Below, piece after piece: positions 9,320-17,129 of a stretch of DNA of 64,000 nucleotides. Position numbers and translations under genes: made by a program. The DNA lies in contig NZ_JBMSDV010000002.1 of NCBI RefSeq assembly GCF_049445855.1, forward strand, positions 558,001 to 622,000, read 5' to 3'. A model generated the notes under the pieces. That model did no database searches and was not told where the DNA came from. It saw only the letters and a program-made list of their open reading frames with translations. Each line of letters starts with the position of its first letter. Positions within the stretch are counted from its first letter, which is position 1. This DNA is from JAGOCV01 sp049445855. GTDB taxonomy: Bacteria > Pseudomonadota > Gammaproteobacteria > Burkholderiales > Burkholderiaceae_C.

Positions 9320-9844
9320 ATGCTGACCGAAGACGGCAAACATCTGTACGTGAGCTACGACGAGTACCACAACCTCATCGAGAAGCTCGCCATCAAGATC
9401 CACCAGTCAGGCTGGCAGTTCGACACGATCCTGTGTCTGGCACGCGGCGGCATGCGCCCCGGCGACATCCTGAGCCGCATCTTTGACAAGCCACTGGCCA
9501 TCATGTCCACGAGCTCGTACCGCGCCGACGCGGGCACGGTGCAGGGGCACCTGGACATTGCGCGCTACATCACCACGCCCAAGGGCGACATCGCCGGCCG
9601 TGTACTGCTGGTGGACGATCTGGCCGATTCCGGTCATACGCTCAATGCGGTGATCAACATGCTCAAGAACAACTACTCGCCGATCACCGAACTGCGCAGC
9701 GCGGTGATCTGGACGAAGGGCCTGTCCACCTTCACTCCGGATTACTCGGTGGAGTTCCTGCCCACCAATCCCTGGATCCATCAACCTTTCGAAGGTTACG
9801 ACAGCCTCACGCCGGACAAGCTGCTGGCCAAGTGGAAGATCTGA
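9320..9844 (+). CDS. Phosphoribosyltransferase domain protein
   Basis: This 174-residue type I phosphoribosyltransferase carries the PRPP-binding signature VLLVDDLADSGHT at residues about 94-106 and an upstream LARGGMRPGDILS loop that binds pyrophosphate. The pattern resembles xanthine/hypoxanthine phosphoribosyltransferases, but the base-specificity hood cannot be assigned from sequence. It lies 55 bases after purA behind an AGGAGC site, so purine salvage is a reasonable inference. The final segment LLAKWKI is clearly inside the family fold, so the gene is complete. Confidence 0.85.
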   Translation: MLTEDGKHLYVSYDEYHNLIEKLAIKIHQSGWQFDTILCLARGGMRPGDILSRIFDKPLAIMSTSSYRADAGTVQGHLDIARYITTPKGDIAGRVLLVDDLADSGHTLNAVINMLKNNYSPITELRSAVIWTKGLSTFTPDYSVEFLPTNPWIHQPFEGYDSLTPDKLLAKWKI

Positions 9845-9863
9845 GCACCCAGGCCCGTTCGTC

Positions 9864-11081
9864 ATGCCCGCAAAGACGACATCGACCCAGCTGATCCACC
9901 ATCCCTACGAGCCGCCCGCCGGCTTCGCCGCGCCGCAGCCGGGCGTGTTCAAGGCATCGACGGTGGTCTTCCCTTCGGTGGCTGCCATGCGCGCGCGCGA
10001 CTGGAAGTCGCGGCAGGGCTACACCTACGGCCTGCACGGCACGCCGACGACTTTCACGCTGGAAGAACGGCTGTGCGCCCTTGAAGGCGGCAAGCAATGT
10101 CTGCTGGTGCCCAGCGGCCTGGCTGCGATTTCGGTCGTCGCGCTCGCGCTGCTCAAGAATGGCGACGAGGTGCTGATCCCCGACAATGCCTACGGGCCCA
10201 GCAAGGCCCTGGCAGAAGGTGAGTTGGCGGCGTTCGGCATCACCCATCAGCTCTACGATGCGCTCGATCCGGCGGACTTGGCCGCCCGCATTTCCGATCG
10301 CACCCAACTGGTCTGGCTGGAGGCCGCAGGTTCGGTGACCATGGAATTCCCGGACTTGCCGGCGCTCGTGCGCATCTGCCGCGACAAGGGCGTGCTCACC
10401 GCGCTGGACAACACCTGGGGTGCGGGGCTGGCATTCGCGCCTTTCGATTTCGGTGCCGTGGAAGCGCGCGTTGGCGTCGACATTTCCGCGCACGCACTCA
10501 CCAAGTACCCCAGTGGCGGTGGCGACGTGCTCATGGGCAGTGTCATCACGCGTGATGAAGCCCTTCACCTCCGCCTGAAGCTCGCCCACATGCGACTGGG
10601 CTTTGGCGTGGGTGCCAACGATGTCGAATCCGTGCTGCGCTCCTTGCCCAGCCTGCCGCTTCGTTATGCGGCGCACGACCGGACGGCACGCGAACTCGCG
10701 CATTGGCTGGCCGGCCAGAAAGAAATTGTCCAGGTGTTGCACCCGGCGATGCAGGGCTCTCCCGGGCATGCGCACTGGAGGGCCTTGTGCGCGCATGACG
10801 GCGGAGCGGGACTTGCGGCCGGGCTGTTCTCGATCATCCTCGACGAGCGATTCAACCAGGCTCAGGTGGACAGGTTCTGCGATTCGCTGAAGCTTTTCAA
10901 GCTCGGCTATAGCTGGGGCGGGCCGGTCAGCCTTGTCGTCCCCTATGAACTTGCGGCCATGCGCCCGCAATGGCCGCCACACATCAGGCGCGGCACGCTG
11001 GTACGGTTCTCTGTTGGCCTTGAAACGGTAGATGACCTTCAGGCCGATCTGGCAGAAGCGCTCGGCACGATGGCGTCGTAA
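9864..11081 (+). CDS. metC: PLP-dependent cystathionine beta-lyase-like enzyme
   Basis: The product is a 405-residue member of the Cys/Met metabolism PLP-enzyme family (fold type I). It shows the cofactor-binding PSGLAAI motif near residue 89, LDNTWGAG near 180, and the PLP-lysine region SAHALTKYPSGGGDV near 210. Cystathionine beta-lyases cleave cystathionine to homocysteine, pyruvate and ammonia. The family also includes gamma-lyases and synthases, so the exact reaction is a best guess. The ATG at 9864 is 19 bases after the preceding gene, suggesting an operon with it. Confidence 0.82.
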   Translation: MPAKTTSTQLIHHPYEPPAGFAAPQPGVFKASTVVFPSVAAMRARDWKSRQGYTYGLHGTPTTFTLEERLCALEGGKQCLLVPSGLAAISVVALALLKNGDEVLIPDNAYGPSKALAEGELAAFGITHQLYDALDPADLAARISDRTQLVWLEAAGSVTMEFPDLPALVRICRDKGVLTALDNTWGAGLAFAPFDFGAVEARVGVDISAHALTKYPSGGGDVLMGSVITRDEALHLRLKLAHMRLGFGVGANDVESVLRSLPSLPLRYAAHDRTARELAHWLAGQKEIVQVLHPAMQGSPGHAHWRALCAHDGGAGLAAGLFSIILDERFNQAQVDRFCDSLKLFKLGYSWGGPVSLVVPYELAAMRPQWPPHIRRGTLVRFSVGLETVDDLQADLAEALGTMAS

Positions 11082-11158
11082 CGGCCTGTGCCAAAAAAGC
11101 AGGCGGCGGCGTGTGCAAGCTGCTAAAGTGCCCTCCACGTTACATGTGAAAGGTCCAC

Positions 11159-11344
11159 TTGGCTACACCCAACTACGGTTACGAAAAGCGCCAGAAAGAA
11201 CTTGCGAAGAAGCGCAAGAAGGAAGACAAGCTCAAGGCCAAGGCCGACCGCAAGGCTGGCATTGCGCCGGCGGACGAGCAGGATGCCGATGCCGGTGAGC
11301 CGTCCGACCTGCCGCCGCCGCCGTCCACCGGCGAGACGCCCTGA
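11159..11344 (+). CDS. Small Lys-rich conserved hypothetical protein
   Basis: This 61-residue protein has a strongly basic N-terminal half (NYGYEKRQKELAKKRKKEDK) and an acidic, Pro-rich tail. I recall similar small proteins of unknown function in many betaproteobacteria. No domain or membrane segment is visible. The start is a TTG at 11159, preceded by AAAGG at 11149-11153. The basic-then-acidic layout could suit RNA or ribosome binding, but this is speculation. Confidence 0.65.
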   Translation: MATPNYGYEKRQKELAKKRKKEDKLKAKADRKAGIAPADEQDADAGEPSDLPPPPSTGETP

Positions 11345-11353
11345 TCCCGGCAG

Positions 11354-12022
11354 TCAGCGCAGCAGCTTCCTCAGCTCTGGCCACACGTTGTCCAGCATCA
11401 TCGGGTGCGCTTCCTCGCGCGGATGAATCCGGTCGGGCTGGAACAGTTTCAGCGGATCCGCGCCATCGGCCACACCCTTCAGGAAGAAGGGCACCACGGC
11501 TGCCTTCTGCGCCTTCGCCACTTTCTCGAAGCTGGCCGCAAAGCGGTTGGCATAGTCGGTGCCATAGTTGGGTGGCACCTGCATCCCCACCAGCAGGACG
11601 CGCGCGCCGGCCTTCTGTGAGGACTGGGTCATCCAGGTCAGGTTGTCCTCGGTGCTCGCCAGAGGCAGGCCGCGCAGGGCATCGTTACCGCCAAGTTCGA
11701 TGACCACGACATCCGGCGAATGCTGTTTCAGCAGCGCGGGCAGTCGCGATCGGCCACCCGAGGTCGTGTCACCGCTGATGCTGGCGTTGACCACTTTGGC
11801 CGGGATCTTTTCCTGCGCGAGCCGCTTCTCCAGCAACGCGGCCCAGCCTGTGCCGCGGCGCAGCCCGTATTCGGCGCTGAGCGAATCGCCGACGATCAGA
11901 ATGGTCTTGCCCGCACCGGCGGTCTGCGCCTGTAGCATCGCGGGCTGGAAAATCCCGGCGCACACGAGCGCTACGCCTGCCGCGATAAAGTGGCGCCGAC
12001 CTGCAACCGAAACAGCCTTCAT
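11354..12022 (-). CDS. tesA: GDSL-family periplasmic esterase/lysophospholipase
   Basis: The 222-residue product matches the TesA/arylesterase group of SGNH hydrolases, which hydrolyse thioesters, lysophospholipids and aryl esters in the periplasm. The nucleophile lies in VGDSLSAEYG (Ser47), the oxyanion GGND motif near residue 114, and the catalytic pair in DRIHP (Asp197, His200). The N-terminus is a signal peptide with GRRHFIAAG, which resembles a Tat motif, followed by a hydrophobic run. The ATG at 12022 is preceded on its strand by GGAG. It shares the sequence CATG with the divergent ABC ATPase gene, the same partner as in the E. coli tesA-ybbA pair. Confidence 0.9.
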   Translation of the reverse strand: MKAVSVAGRRHFIAAGVALVCAGIFQPAMLQAQTAGAGKTILIVGDSLSAEYGLRRGTGWAALLEKRLAQEKIPAKVVNASISGDTTSGGRSRLPALLKQHSPDVVVIELGGNDALRGLPLASTEDNLTWMTQSSQKAGARVLLVGMQVPPNYGTDYANRFAASFEKVAKAQKAAVVPFFLKGVADGADPLKLFQPDRIHPREEAHPMMLDNVWPELRKLLR

Positions 12023-12704
12023 GCCCGAATCTCCAGTCAATTCCATCATTTCCGTGGAGCACGTCTTCAAATCGGTGAGCGACTCCACAGGCACGCTAGA
12101 CATTCTGCGCGATATCGATTTCCGTCTGGCACCGAGGGAAACTGCGGCCATTGTGGGTGCCTCGGGCTCCGGCAAGAGCACGTTGCTCTCGATCATTGCG
12201 GGACTGGACACGCCCACGCGGGGTACGGTTCGGCTGGATGGCCAGGACCTGTTCTCCATCGACGAGGATGCACGCGCCGCGCTGCGTGCGCAGAAGGTGG
12301 GCTTCGTGTTCCAGAGCTTCCAGCTCATGGGCAACCTCACCGCGCTCGAGAACGTGATGCTTCCTCTCGAGTTGGCTGGCCGCAGTGATTCGCGCAAGGC
12401 CGCCTCGGACATGCTGGCGCGCGTAGGCCTGTCGGCGCGACTCGGACACTATCCCAAGGTGCTGTCGGGCGGGGAGCAGCAACGCGTGGCGCTGGCGCGG
12501 GCCTTCGTCGTCCAGCCATCCGTGTTGCTGGCCGATGAACCGACAGGCAGCCTCGATTTTGCGACCGGCGAGAAAGTCATGGAGCTCATGTTCGACCTCA
12601 ACCGCGAACTCGGCACCACGCTTGTGCTCGTCACGCACGACCGTGCGATTGCCGCGCGCTGCGAACGTTGCATCACCATCGAAGCGGGTCGCGTCGCAGC
12701 CTGA
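12021..12704 (+). CDS. YbbA-type ABC transporter ATP-binding protein
   Basis: This 227-residue ATPase belongs to the LolD/MacB/YbbA group of ABC proteins. It has Walker A GASGSGKS at residues 46-53, signature LSGGEQQRVALARAF, Walker B VLLADEPTGSLD and an H-loop VTHD. In E. coli YbbA is divergent from tesA and works with the large permease YbbP. Here the tesA link is kept but the next gene is rlmB, and no FtsX-type permease is in the window. The ATG at 12021 lies inside the shared CATG; a GTG at 12054 is an alternative start. Confidence 0.88.
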   Translation: MPESPVNSIISVEHVFKSVSDSTGTLDILRDIDFRLAPRETAAIVGASGSGKSTLLSIIAGLDTPTRGTVRLDGQDLFSIDEDARAALRAQKVGFVFQSFQLMGNLTALENVMLPLELAGRSDSRKAASDMLARVGLSARLGHYPKVLSGGEQQRVALARAFVVQPSVLLADEPTGSLDFATGEKVMELMFDLNRELGTTLVLVTHDRAIAARCERCITIEAGRVAA

Positions 12705-12739
12705 AGCAGCGGGAGGTGTGGCCCGCCGATAATGCGGGG

Positions 12740-13498
12740 ATGTCAGCCCCCAAAGTCCTGTTCGGCTTCCATGCCGTCGGCGTGCGCATGAAGACAGCGC
12801 CGCAGTCCATCCTGGAAATCTATTACGAGGCCACGCGCCGCGACGCCCGCATGCGCCAGTTCCTGCAACGTGCGCAGGAAGCAGGCATGAAGCTGGTCGA
12901 GGCAGACGGGCTGCGTCTGTCGCGTCTGGCTGGCAGCCATGGTCACCAGGGTGTTGCTGCCCGTGTGCAACCCATGGAGCAGGCGCGTTCGCTGGATGAC
13001 CTGCTGGATCAACTGGAGGCCGTGCCGCAGGAAGAGGGCGCTCAGCCGCCGCTGTTGCTCGTTCTCGACGGCGTCACAGATCCGCACAACCTCGGTGCCT
13101 GCCTTCGCGTGGCGGACGGTGCAGGGGCCCATGCAGTCATTGCGCCCAAGGACCACGCAGCGGGCATCAATGCCACCGTGGCCAAGGTGGCCAGCGGCGC
13201 CGCCGAGACGGTGCCTTATTTCATGGTGACGAACCTTGCGCGAACGCTCGGTGAGTTGAAGGAGCGCAACATCTGGTGCATCGGCACGAGCGACGACGCA
13301 CCGAAAACGATTTATCAGGTGGACCTGCGTGGTCCCGTGGCGCTGGTGCTCGGCGCTGAAGGTGCCGGCATGCGCCAATTGACGCGCAAGACCTGTGATG
13401 AACTGGTGAGCATCCCGATGCGCGGCGCGGTGGAAAGCCTCAATGTGTCGGTGAGCAGCGGCGTCTGCCTGTACGAGGCATTGCGCCAGCGAGGCTGA
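12740..13498 (+). CDS. rlmB: 23S rRNA (guanosine-2'-O)-methyltransferase RlmB
   Basis: RlmB methylates the ribose of G2251 in 23S rRNA (E. coli numbering) with S-adenosylmethionine. The 252-residue product has an N-terminal substrate-binding domain (residues about 1-75) and a C-terminal SPOUT/TrmH domain. The three TrmH motifs are DGVTDPHNLGACLR, VLGAEGAGMRQLTR and IPMRGAVESLNVSVSSG; the last forms the knot. The ATG at 12740 gives the usual KVLFGFHAVGVR N-terminus. Upstream in-frame sequence overlaps the ATPase gene. It ends 24 bases before the convergent LOG-family gene. Confidence 0.93.
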   Translation: MSAPKVLFGFHAVGVRMKTAPQSILEIYYEATRRDARMRQFLQRAQEAGMKLVEADGLRLSRLAGSHGHQGVAARVQPMEQARSLDDLLDQLEAVPQEEGAQPPLLLVLDGVTDPHNLGACLRVADGAGAHAVIAPKDHAAGINATVAKVASGAAETVPYFMVTNLARTLGELKERNIWCIGTSDDAPKTIYQVDLRGPVALVLGAEGAGMRQLTRKTCDELVSIPMRGAVESLNVSVSSGVCLYEALRQRG

Positions 13499-13522
13499 TA
13501 CCAGGTCGCCGTAGATCGGCGG

Positions 13523-14116
13523 CTACAGGTTCTCTCGCAGCAGCGTGGTGTCGCTGCCGCGGCCGGCCTGCTCGACAAGGCTTCTCAGCAGGGCGGGCGC
13601 GTTGTTGCTCACCTGCACGAGCTCCATTTGCCATGCATTCATGAAGCCTGCCTGCACCGTGCCCTGCAGGAACGAGACCATGCCGTCGTAGTAGCCCATG
13701 TGGTTCAGGATGCCGATCGGCTTGTCGTGGTAACCGAGTTGCCGCCAGGTCCAGATCTCGAACAGCTCTTCGAAGGTGCCGATGCCGCCGGGCAGGGCAA
13801 CGAAGGCGTCGGAGCGTTCGCCCATCATGGCTTTGCGTTCGTGCATGGTCTGCACCACGTGGAGTTCGTCACAATCGTTGTTGGCCCATTCCTTCTCGAC
13901 GAGTGCCTTGGGGATGATCCCGACGACGCGGCCCCCGGCCGCGCGCGTGGCCTGCGCCACTTCGCCCATCAGGCCGTTGCGGCCACCGCCATAAACGAGT
14001 TGTCCGCCGTGCGAACCGATCCAGTTGCCGACCAGGCGCGCACATTCGACAAAAGATGCATCCTCCCCGGGGCGTGAGCCGCAGTAGACGCAAACGGAGA
14101 AGGCGGGTGTGGTCAT
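13523..14116 (-). CDS. LOG family protein (TIGR00730)
   Basis: The 197-residue product has a Rossmann-like fold with VCVYCGSRPG at the N-terminus, the GGGRNGLMGEVA loop near residue 47 and the hallmark PGGIGTFEEL motif near 113. LOG proteins are nucleotide 5'-monophosphate phosphoribohydrolases related to plant cytokinin-activating enzymes; older annotations call them lysine decarboxylases. The ATG at 14116 overlaps the dgkA stop by four bases (ATGA), so translation is probably coupled. It is the last gene of the sigma-factor operon. Confidence 0.88.
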   Translation of the reverse strand: MTTPAFSVCVYCGSRPGEDASFVECARLVGNWIGSHGGQLVYGGGRNGLMGEVAQATRAAGGRVVGIIPKALVEKEWANNDCDELHVVQTMHERKAMMGERSDAFVALPGGIGTFEELFEIWTWRQLGYHDKPIGILNHMGYYDGMVSFLQGTVQAGFMNAWQMELVQVSNNAPALLRSLVEQAGRGSDTTLLRENL

Positions 14117-14526
14117 GAGACGAGCCGGGTGTAGACGGCGCCGGCCCAGATTCCCGAGCACAGCAACAGGCTCAACAGCACGGCGGCGCTGCCCATGTCC
14201 TTCGCGCGCTTGGACAGGTCGTGCCATTCGGGGCCGATGCGATCGATGGCGGTCTCGATGCCCGTGTTGAGTAATTCGACCATCATCACCAGCAGCACGG
14301 AACCTGCCAGCAGTCCAATTTCGACCCAGCTTCGTCCCAGCCAGAATGCCAGGGGGATCAGCACGATCGCGGCGATCGCTTCCTGGCGAAAGGCGGTTTC
14401 ACCCCAGCCGGCCCTGAGGCCTTCGAGCGAATAGCCAGCTGCATGCCAGATGCGCGACAGCCCGGTGCGGGCCTTCTGCGGGTTGACGTGCGGATCGACG
14501 CCGGAGCTCTGCGTGGGAACGGTCAT
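14113..14526 (-). CDS. dgkA: Diacylglycerol kinase
   Basis: DgkA phosphorylates diacylglycerol to phosphatidic acid in the inner membrane, recycling the lipid left by osmoregulated glucan or lipopolysaccharide modification. The 137-residue product has three membrane helices and the family motif VELLNTGIETAID, which carries the catalytic glutamates. The N-terminal extension of about 25 residues is longer than in E. coli. The four-base overlap with the LOG gene and same-strand position after the RDD gene place it in the minus-strand sigma-factor operon. Confidence 0.92.
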   Translation of the reverse strand: MTVPTQSSGVDPHVNPQKARTGLSRIWHAAGYSLEGLRAGWGETAFRQEAIAAIVLIPLAFWLGRSWVEIGLLAGSVLLVMMVELLNTGIETAIDRIGPEWHDLSKRAKDMGSAAVLLSLLLCSGIWAGAVYTRLVS

Positions 14527-14590
14527 ATGGCGATTTTCTTGCGGATTGATGACAAACGATCGTGATTCACCGGTCGGTCATCGGCAGCAG

Positions 14591-15145
14591 TCATCGACTG
14601 AGCGGAAGCGAGTGGACGAGCCTCGTTCCTGCCCATGCGTCATGCCAGAACTGTCCGAGCGGGTGGAAACGGCTGAGAACTGCCCAGATCGCGATCCAGC
14701 CCAGGATGAGGACGGTGGTCTCGCCGCCGCCCAGATGAAAGGCATGGGCCACAGCCATGGACGGCAGGAACCAGATCCATGCGAGAGCGTAGCGCAGAAG
14801 CGCGCGCAGTTGGGTCAGCGGACGGCCCTGGCGGTCGACAATGCGGATGTTCCATGTCTTCATCGCCAGCGTCTGCCCCTTGGCCCAGAACCACGCGAAG
14901 TAAACGCCGAAGATGATGAACAGGAAGCCTTGCAGCAGTGGGCGCCGTGCGTCCATGGCGTCGCGCATCTGGCTGAGGGTGCTGAACAGCCAACCGGCGA
15001 CGAACAGCACTGCGAAAAGCAGCATGCCTTCATACAACCAGCAGGCCATGCGTCGACGCAGGCTGGGTGCGATCAGGGGAGATGGGGCCGCAGCGGATGG
15101 CGTTGCGGAAGAAGCCGGGCCCGCGCCGGCGAAAATATCGGTCAT
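14591..15145 (-). CDS. RDD family membrane protein
   Basis: The 184-residue product has an Ala/Pro-rich N-terminus, then the segment SLRRRMACWLYEGMLLF that fits the start of the RDD domain. Three predicted membrane helices follow, at residues about 37-56, 71-88 and 115-155. A TLAMKTWNIRIVDRQGRPLT stretch between them is typical of RDD proteins. No biochemical function can be given. It sits six bases after the DUF3106 gene and 64 bases before dgkA on the same strand. Confidence 0.85.
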   Translation of the reverse strand: MTDIFAGAGPASSATPSAAAPSPLIAPSLRRRMACWLYEGMLLFAVLFVAGWLFSTLSQMRDAMDARRPLLQGFLFIIFGVYFAWFWAKGQTLAMKTWNIRIVDRQGRPLTQLRALLRYALAWIWFLPSMAVAHAFHLGGGETTVLILGWIAIWAVLSRFHPLGQFWHDAWAGTRLVHSLPLSR

Positions 15146-15151
15146 CCCCGA

Positions 15152-15814
15152 TTATTGGCTGGAAGCGGGGACGGCTTGTCCTGCGACGGGTTGGCCGGCT
15201 TCAGCGGCGCTTTCACGGCCGCTGGTGATCTTGGCCGAATGACGGCTGTCCGGACGGGGCGCGGGCACCGTGGCGAGCTTCTGGGGCGACACAGGCTTGA
15301 CGGCCACCGCCGCACCCGCCGCCTTGCGGGATGCCCTGGACGCCAATTTGTCCTTCTCTTCGGGGCTGAGTGCCTGATAGGCCTCCCATTTGGCTTTCTT
15401 CTCTTGCGCAGGAATCTTGCGCGATTCGCCGAAGTTCAGGCGGGCTTGCGCGCGCTGCTGGGGGTTGAGCGAAACCCAATCCGTCATGCGGCCATGAAGT
15501 CGCGCTTGTTCTTCAGGTTGCAGGCTGGCGTAATTGGCGGACAGCGCAATCCACTTGCGTTTTTGGGCCTCGGAAATCGAGCCCCAGACCGATGCGAGCG
15601 GCTTCAATGCCGTTTGCTGGCTCCTGCTCAGCTCCGACCAGGCAGGACCTGACGCGACCGCTCTTGCCGGGGCCGCCCTGGTTGCGGCGGCTGACTTCTG
15701 GGGCGGATCTGCGGCGAATGCCGGCATGGCGGTCACACCGATGCCCGTGGTCAGGGCCACGACAGCGCACATCGCTGAAGCGCGGGGCAGGACGAAGTAA
15801 CGGACACGCGGCAT
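15152..15814 (-). CDS. DUF3106 exported protein
   Basis: The 220-residue product starts with a cleavable signal peptide ending near AFAA. Its central region (residues about 60-150) has repeated units of the type LSRSQQTALKPLASVW, LSANYASLQPEEQ and LNPQQRAQARLNF, a pattern of DUF3106. The tail is basic and Pro/Ala-rich. The function is unknown; the repeats resemble metal- or stress-sensing periplasmic helical proteins only loosely. The start at 15814 follows the DUF3619 gene by 17 bases. Confidence 0.82.
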   Translation of the reverse strand: MPRVRYFVLPRASAMCAVVALTTGIGVTAMPAFAADPPQKSAAATRAAPARAVASGPAWSELSRSQQTALKPLASVWGSISEAQKRKWIALSANYASLQPEEQARLHGRMTDWVSLNPQQRAQARLNFGESRKIPAQEKKAKWEAYQALSPEEKDKLASRASRKAAGAAVAVKPVSPQKLATVPAPRPDSRHSAKITSGRESAAEAGQPVAGQAVPASSQ

Positions 15815-15831
15815 GTTTGCGCTCCGGGCTC

Positions 15832-16275
15832 TCACTCGGGAGTGGCCTGACCGCTTTGCAGGAACTGCACGAAACCGGGGTCGGTATAGGCCGCAGGCGG
15901 AAGGTCGTCCGTCAGCAGGGCTGCATCGATCTCGGCGACTTCTGCGGCGCGCTGCTCGGCCTGGACCATGTTGATGGCGACCAGGCCGGCAACCAGCGCG
16001 ACGATGGGCACAGCGGAGGCCAGGCGTGTCCACCAACCTGGGGCGTCACCACCACCCAGTGCCAGTACCGGGCCGGACGATTGAACGGAAGTCTGCATGG
16101 CGGGTGCCAGTGCCAGTGCAGGCCGGCGGCGTTGCGCGACAGCCTGGACGCGGGCAGCGCGCAGGCGTTCGGAAATGTCGTAAGGCAACTCGTTGCTACC
16201 GGCTTCGAGGCGCGAGGCGATCCGCCGGGCATAACGCCCTTCGGCGGTCCGATCCTGATGCAGATGGTCATTCAT
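15832..16275 (-). CDS. DUF3619 protein, probable anti-sigma factor
   Basis: The 147-residue product has a soluble N-terminal part with RYARRIASRLEAGSNELPYD, one membrane helix (residues about 84-102, AVPIVALVAGLVAINMV) and a periplasmic C-terminal tail. It matches DUF3619. Its start overlaps the sigma-factor stop by four bases (ATGA), the layout typical of sigma/anti-sigma pairs. I infer, but cannot show, that it binds the sigma factor at the membrane. Confidence 0.8.
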   Translation of the reverse strand: MNDHLHQDRTAEGRYARRIASRLEAGSNELPYDISERLRAARVQAVAQRRRPALALAPAMQTSVQSSGPVLALGGGDAPGWWTRLASAVPIVALVAGLVAINMVQAEQRAAEVAEIDAALLTDDLPPAAYTDPGFVQFLQSGQATPE

Positions 16276-16901
16276 GGTTGTATTCCCCTGGCTTTCAGTG
16301 CTTTGCTGAGAGCTTGAACCGCCCGAGAGCAGTGTGTCTTGACGCTACCTTCGGAGCAGCCCATGGCCGCAGCGGTTTCCGCAACGTCCATTTCTTCCCA
16401 GTAACGCATCAGAAACGCTTCCCGTTGACGAGTCGGCAGGTCCTGGATCGCGTCCTCGATCAAATGCAATATCTGCGCCCGTCGGGTGGTGTCCTCTGCG
16501 CTTTCGCCGATGTCCGAGCCGTCGGATGCCCGGAAGTTTTCCAGGATGTCGAAATTGCTGTCCTCGCCGGGCGACTCGAAATCGCTCATGTTGGAGAACA
16601 GGGCACGGCGAGTCTTCTGGCGGCGGAACCAGTCCAGCGTGCAGTTGGAGAGGATCCGCTGGAACAGCATGGGGAGTTCCTGCACCGGCTTGTCGCCGTA
16701 GTGCATCGCCAGTTTCATCATGCTGTCCTGGACGATGTCCAGTGCTGCTTCGTCGTCCCGCACGTGGTAGAGCGAGCGCTTGAATGCCCTTTTCTCGACG
16801 CTGGCGAGAAAGTCGGCAAGTTCCTGTTCGGTGGCCAAGAGGGGTGCTTCGGGGCGCTTGAGTAGTCGGGGCAGTGGCTGAAAAACACCAGCCAGATGCA
16901 T
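16272..16901 (-). CDS. ECF-family RNA polymerase sigma factor
   Basis: The product (209 residues from the ATG at 16901) has a region 2 core, AALDIVQDSMMKLAMHYGD through MLFQRILSNCTLDWFRRQK, and a region 4 helix-turn-helix, LPTRQREAFLMRYWEEMDV through CSEGSVKTHCSRAV. These are diagnostic of ECF/RpoE-like sigma factors. A TTG at 16838 would remove 21 poorly conserved residues and leave ATEQELADF near the start. Neither start has a good ribosome-binding site. It heads an operon of six genes on the minus strand whose products are mostly membrane or exported proteins, consistent with an envelope response. Confidence 0.9.
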   Translation of the reverse strand: MHLAGVFQPLPRLLKRPEAPLLATEQELADFLASVEKRAFKRSLYHVRDDEAALDIVQDSMMKLAMHYGDKPVQELPMLFQRILSNCTLDWFRRQKTRRALFSNMSDFESPGEDSNFDILENFRASDGSDIGESAEDTTRRAQILHLIEDAIQDLPTRQREAFLMRYWEEMDVAETAAAMGCSEGSVKTHCSRAVQALSKALKARGIQP

Positions 16902-16909
16902 TTTTGGCC

Positions 16910-16981
16910 CGGATTATGGCATCCGCAGGCAAAAAAACGGCGCGATTTCACCGTATGCAATTGTTGCGGTGCCATAATCCG
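16910..16981. promoter_or_regulatory. Mirrored 12-base repeats with outward extended -10 boxes
   Basis: CGGATTATGGCA (16910-16921) and its exact reverse complement TGCCATAATCCG (16970-16981) flank 48 bases in the gap between the sigma-factor gene and ilvI. Each arm read outward contains TGC-CATAAT, which fits an extended -10 element (TGn followed by a five-of-six -10). The left arm would drive the sigma-factor operon and the right arm ilvIHC. No convincing -35 was seen for either. Confidence 0.45.
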
Positions 16982-17129
16982 CATTGCAATTCAAAAGGCA
17001 AACGGGTCACAGTCCGGCGAGTCACAAGACACGCCCATGGCTTTGGCCTCAAGTCTCGACCTGGCCCCACAAGGGCTCGAGGAAGAGGCACCCAAGGTTT
17101 TTCGTCAGAGAAATTCGCAAAGGTTGATC

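Noticed and set aside
7513..9339. 608-codon minus-strand open frame over hisZ and purA
   Set aside because: It is antisense to two well-supported genes and has no domain. Long antisense frames are expected at this GC content.
9320..9844. Phosphoribosyltransferase as a PyrR-type or ComF-type protein
   Set aside because: The sequence around the PRPP loop and the purA context fit a purine-type enzyme better; no RNA-binding or zinc motif is seen.
17037..17129. In-frame ATG codons upstream of ilvI as a leader peptide or N-terminal extension
   Set aside because: The stretch has no stop before ilvI, is not enriched in Ile or Val, and no terminator hairpin follows, so it is not an attenuation leader. 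The ATG at 17130 has the better ribosome-binding site.
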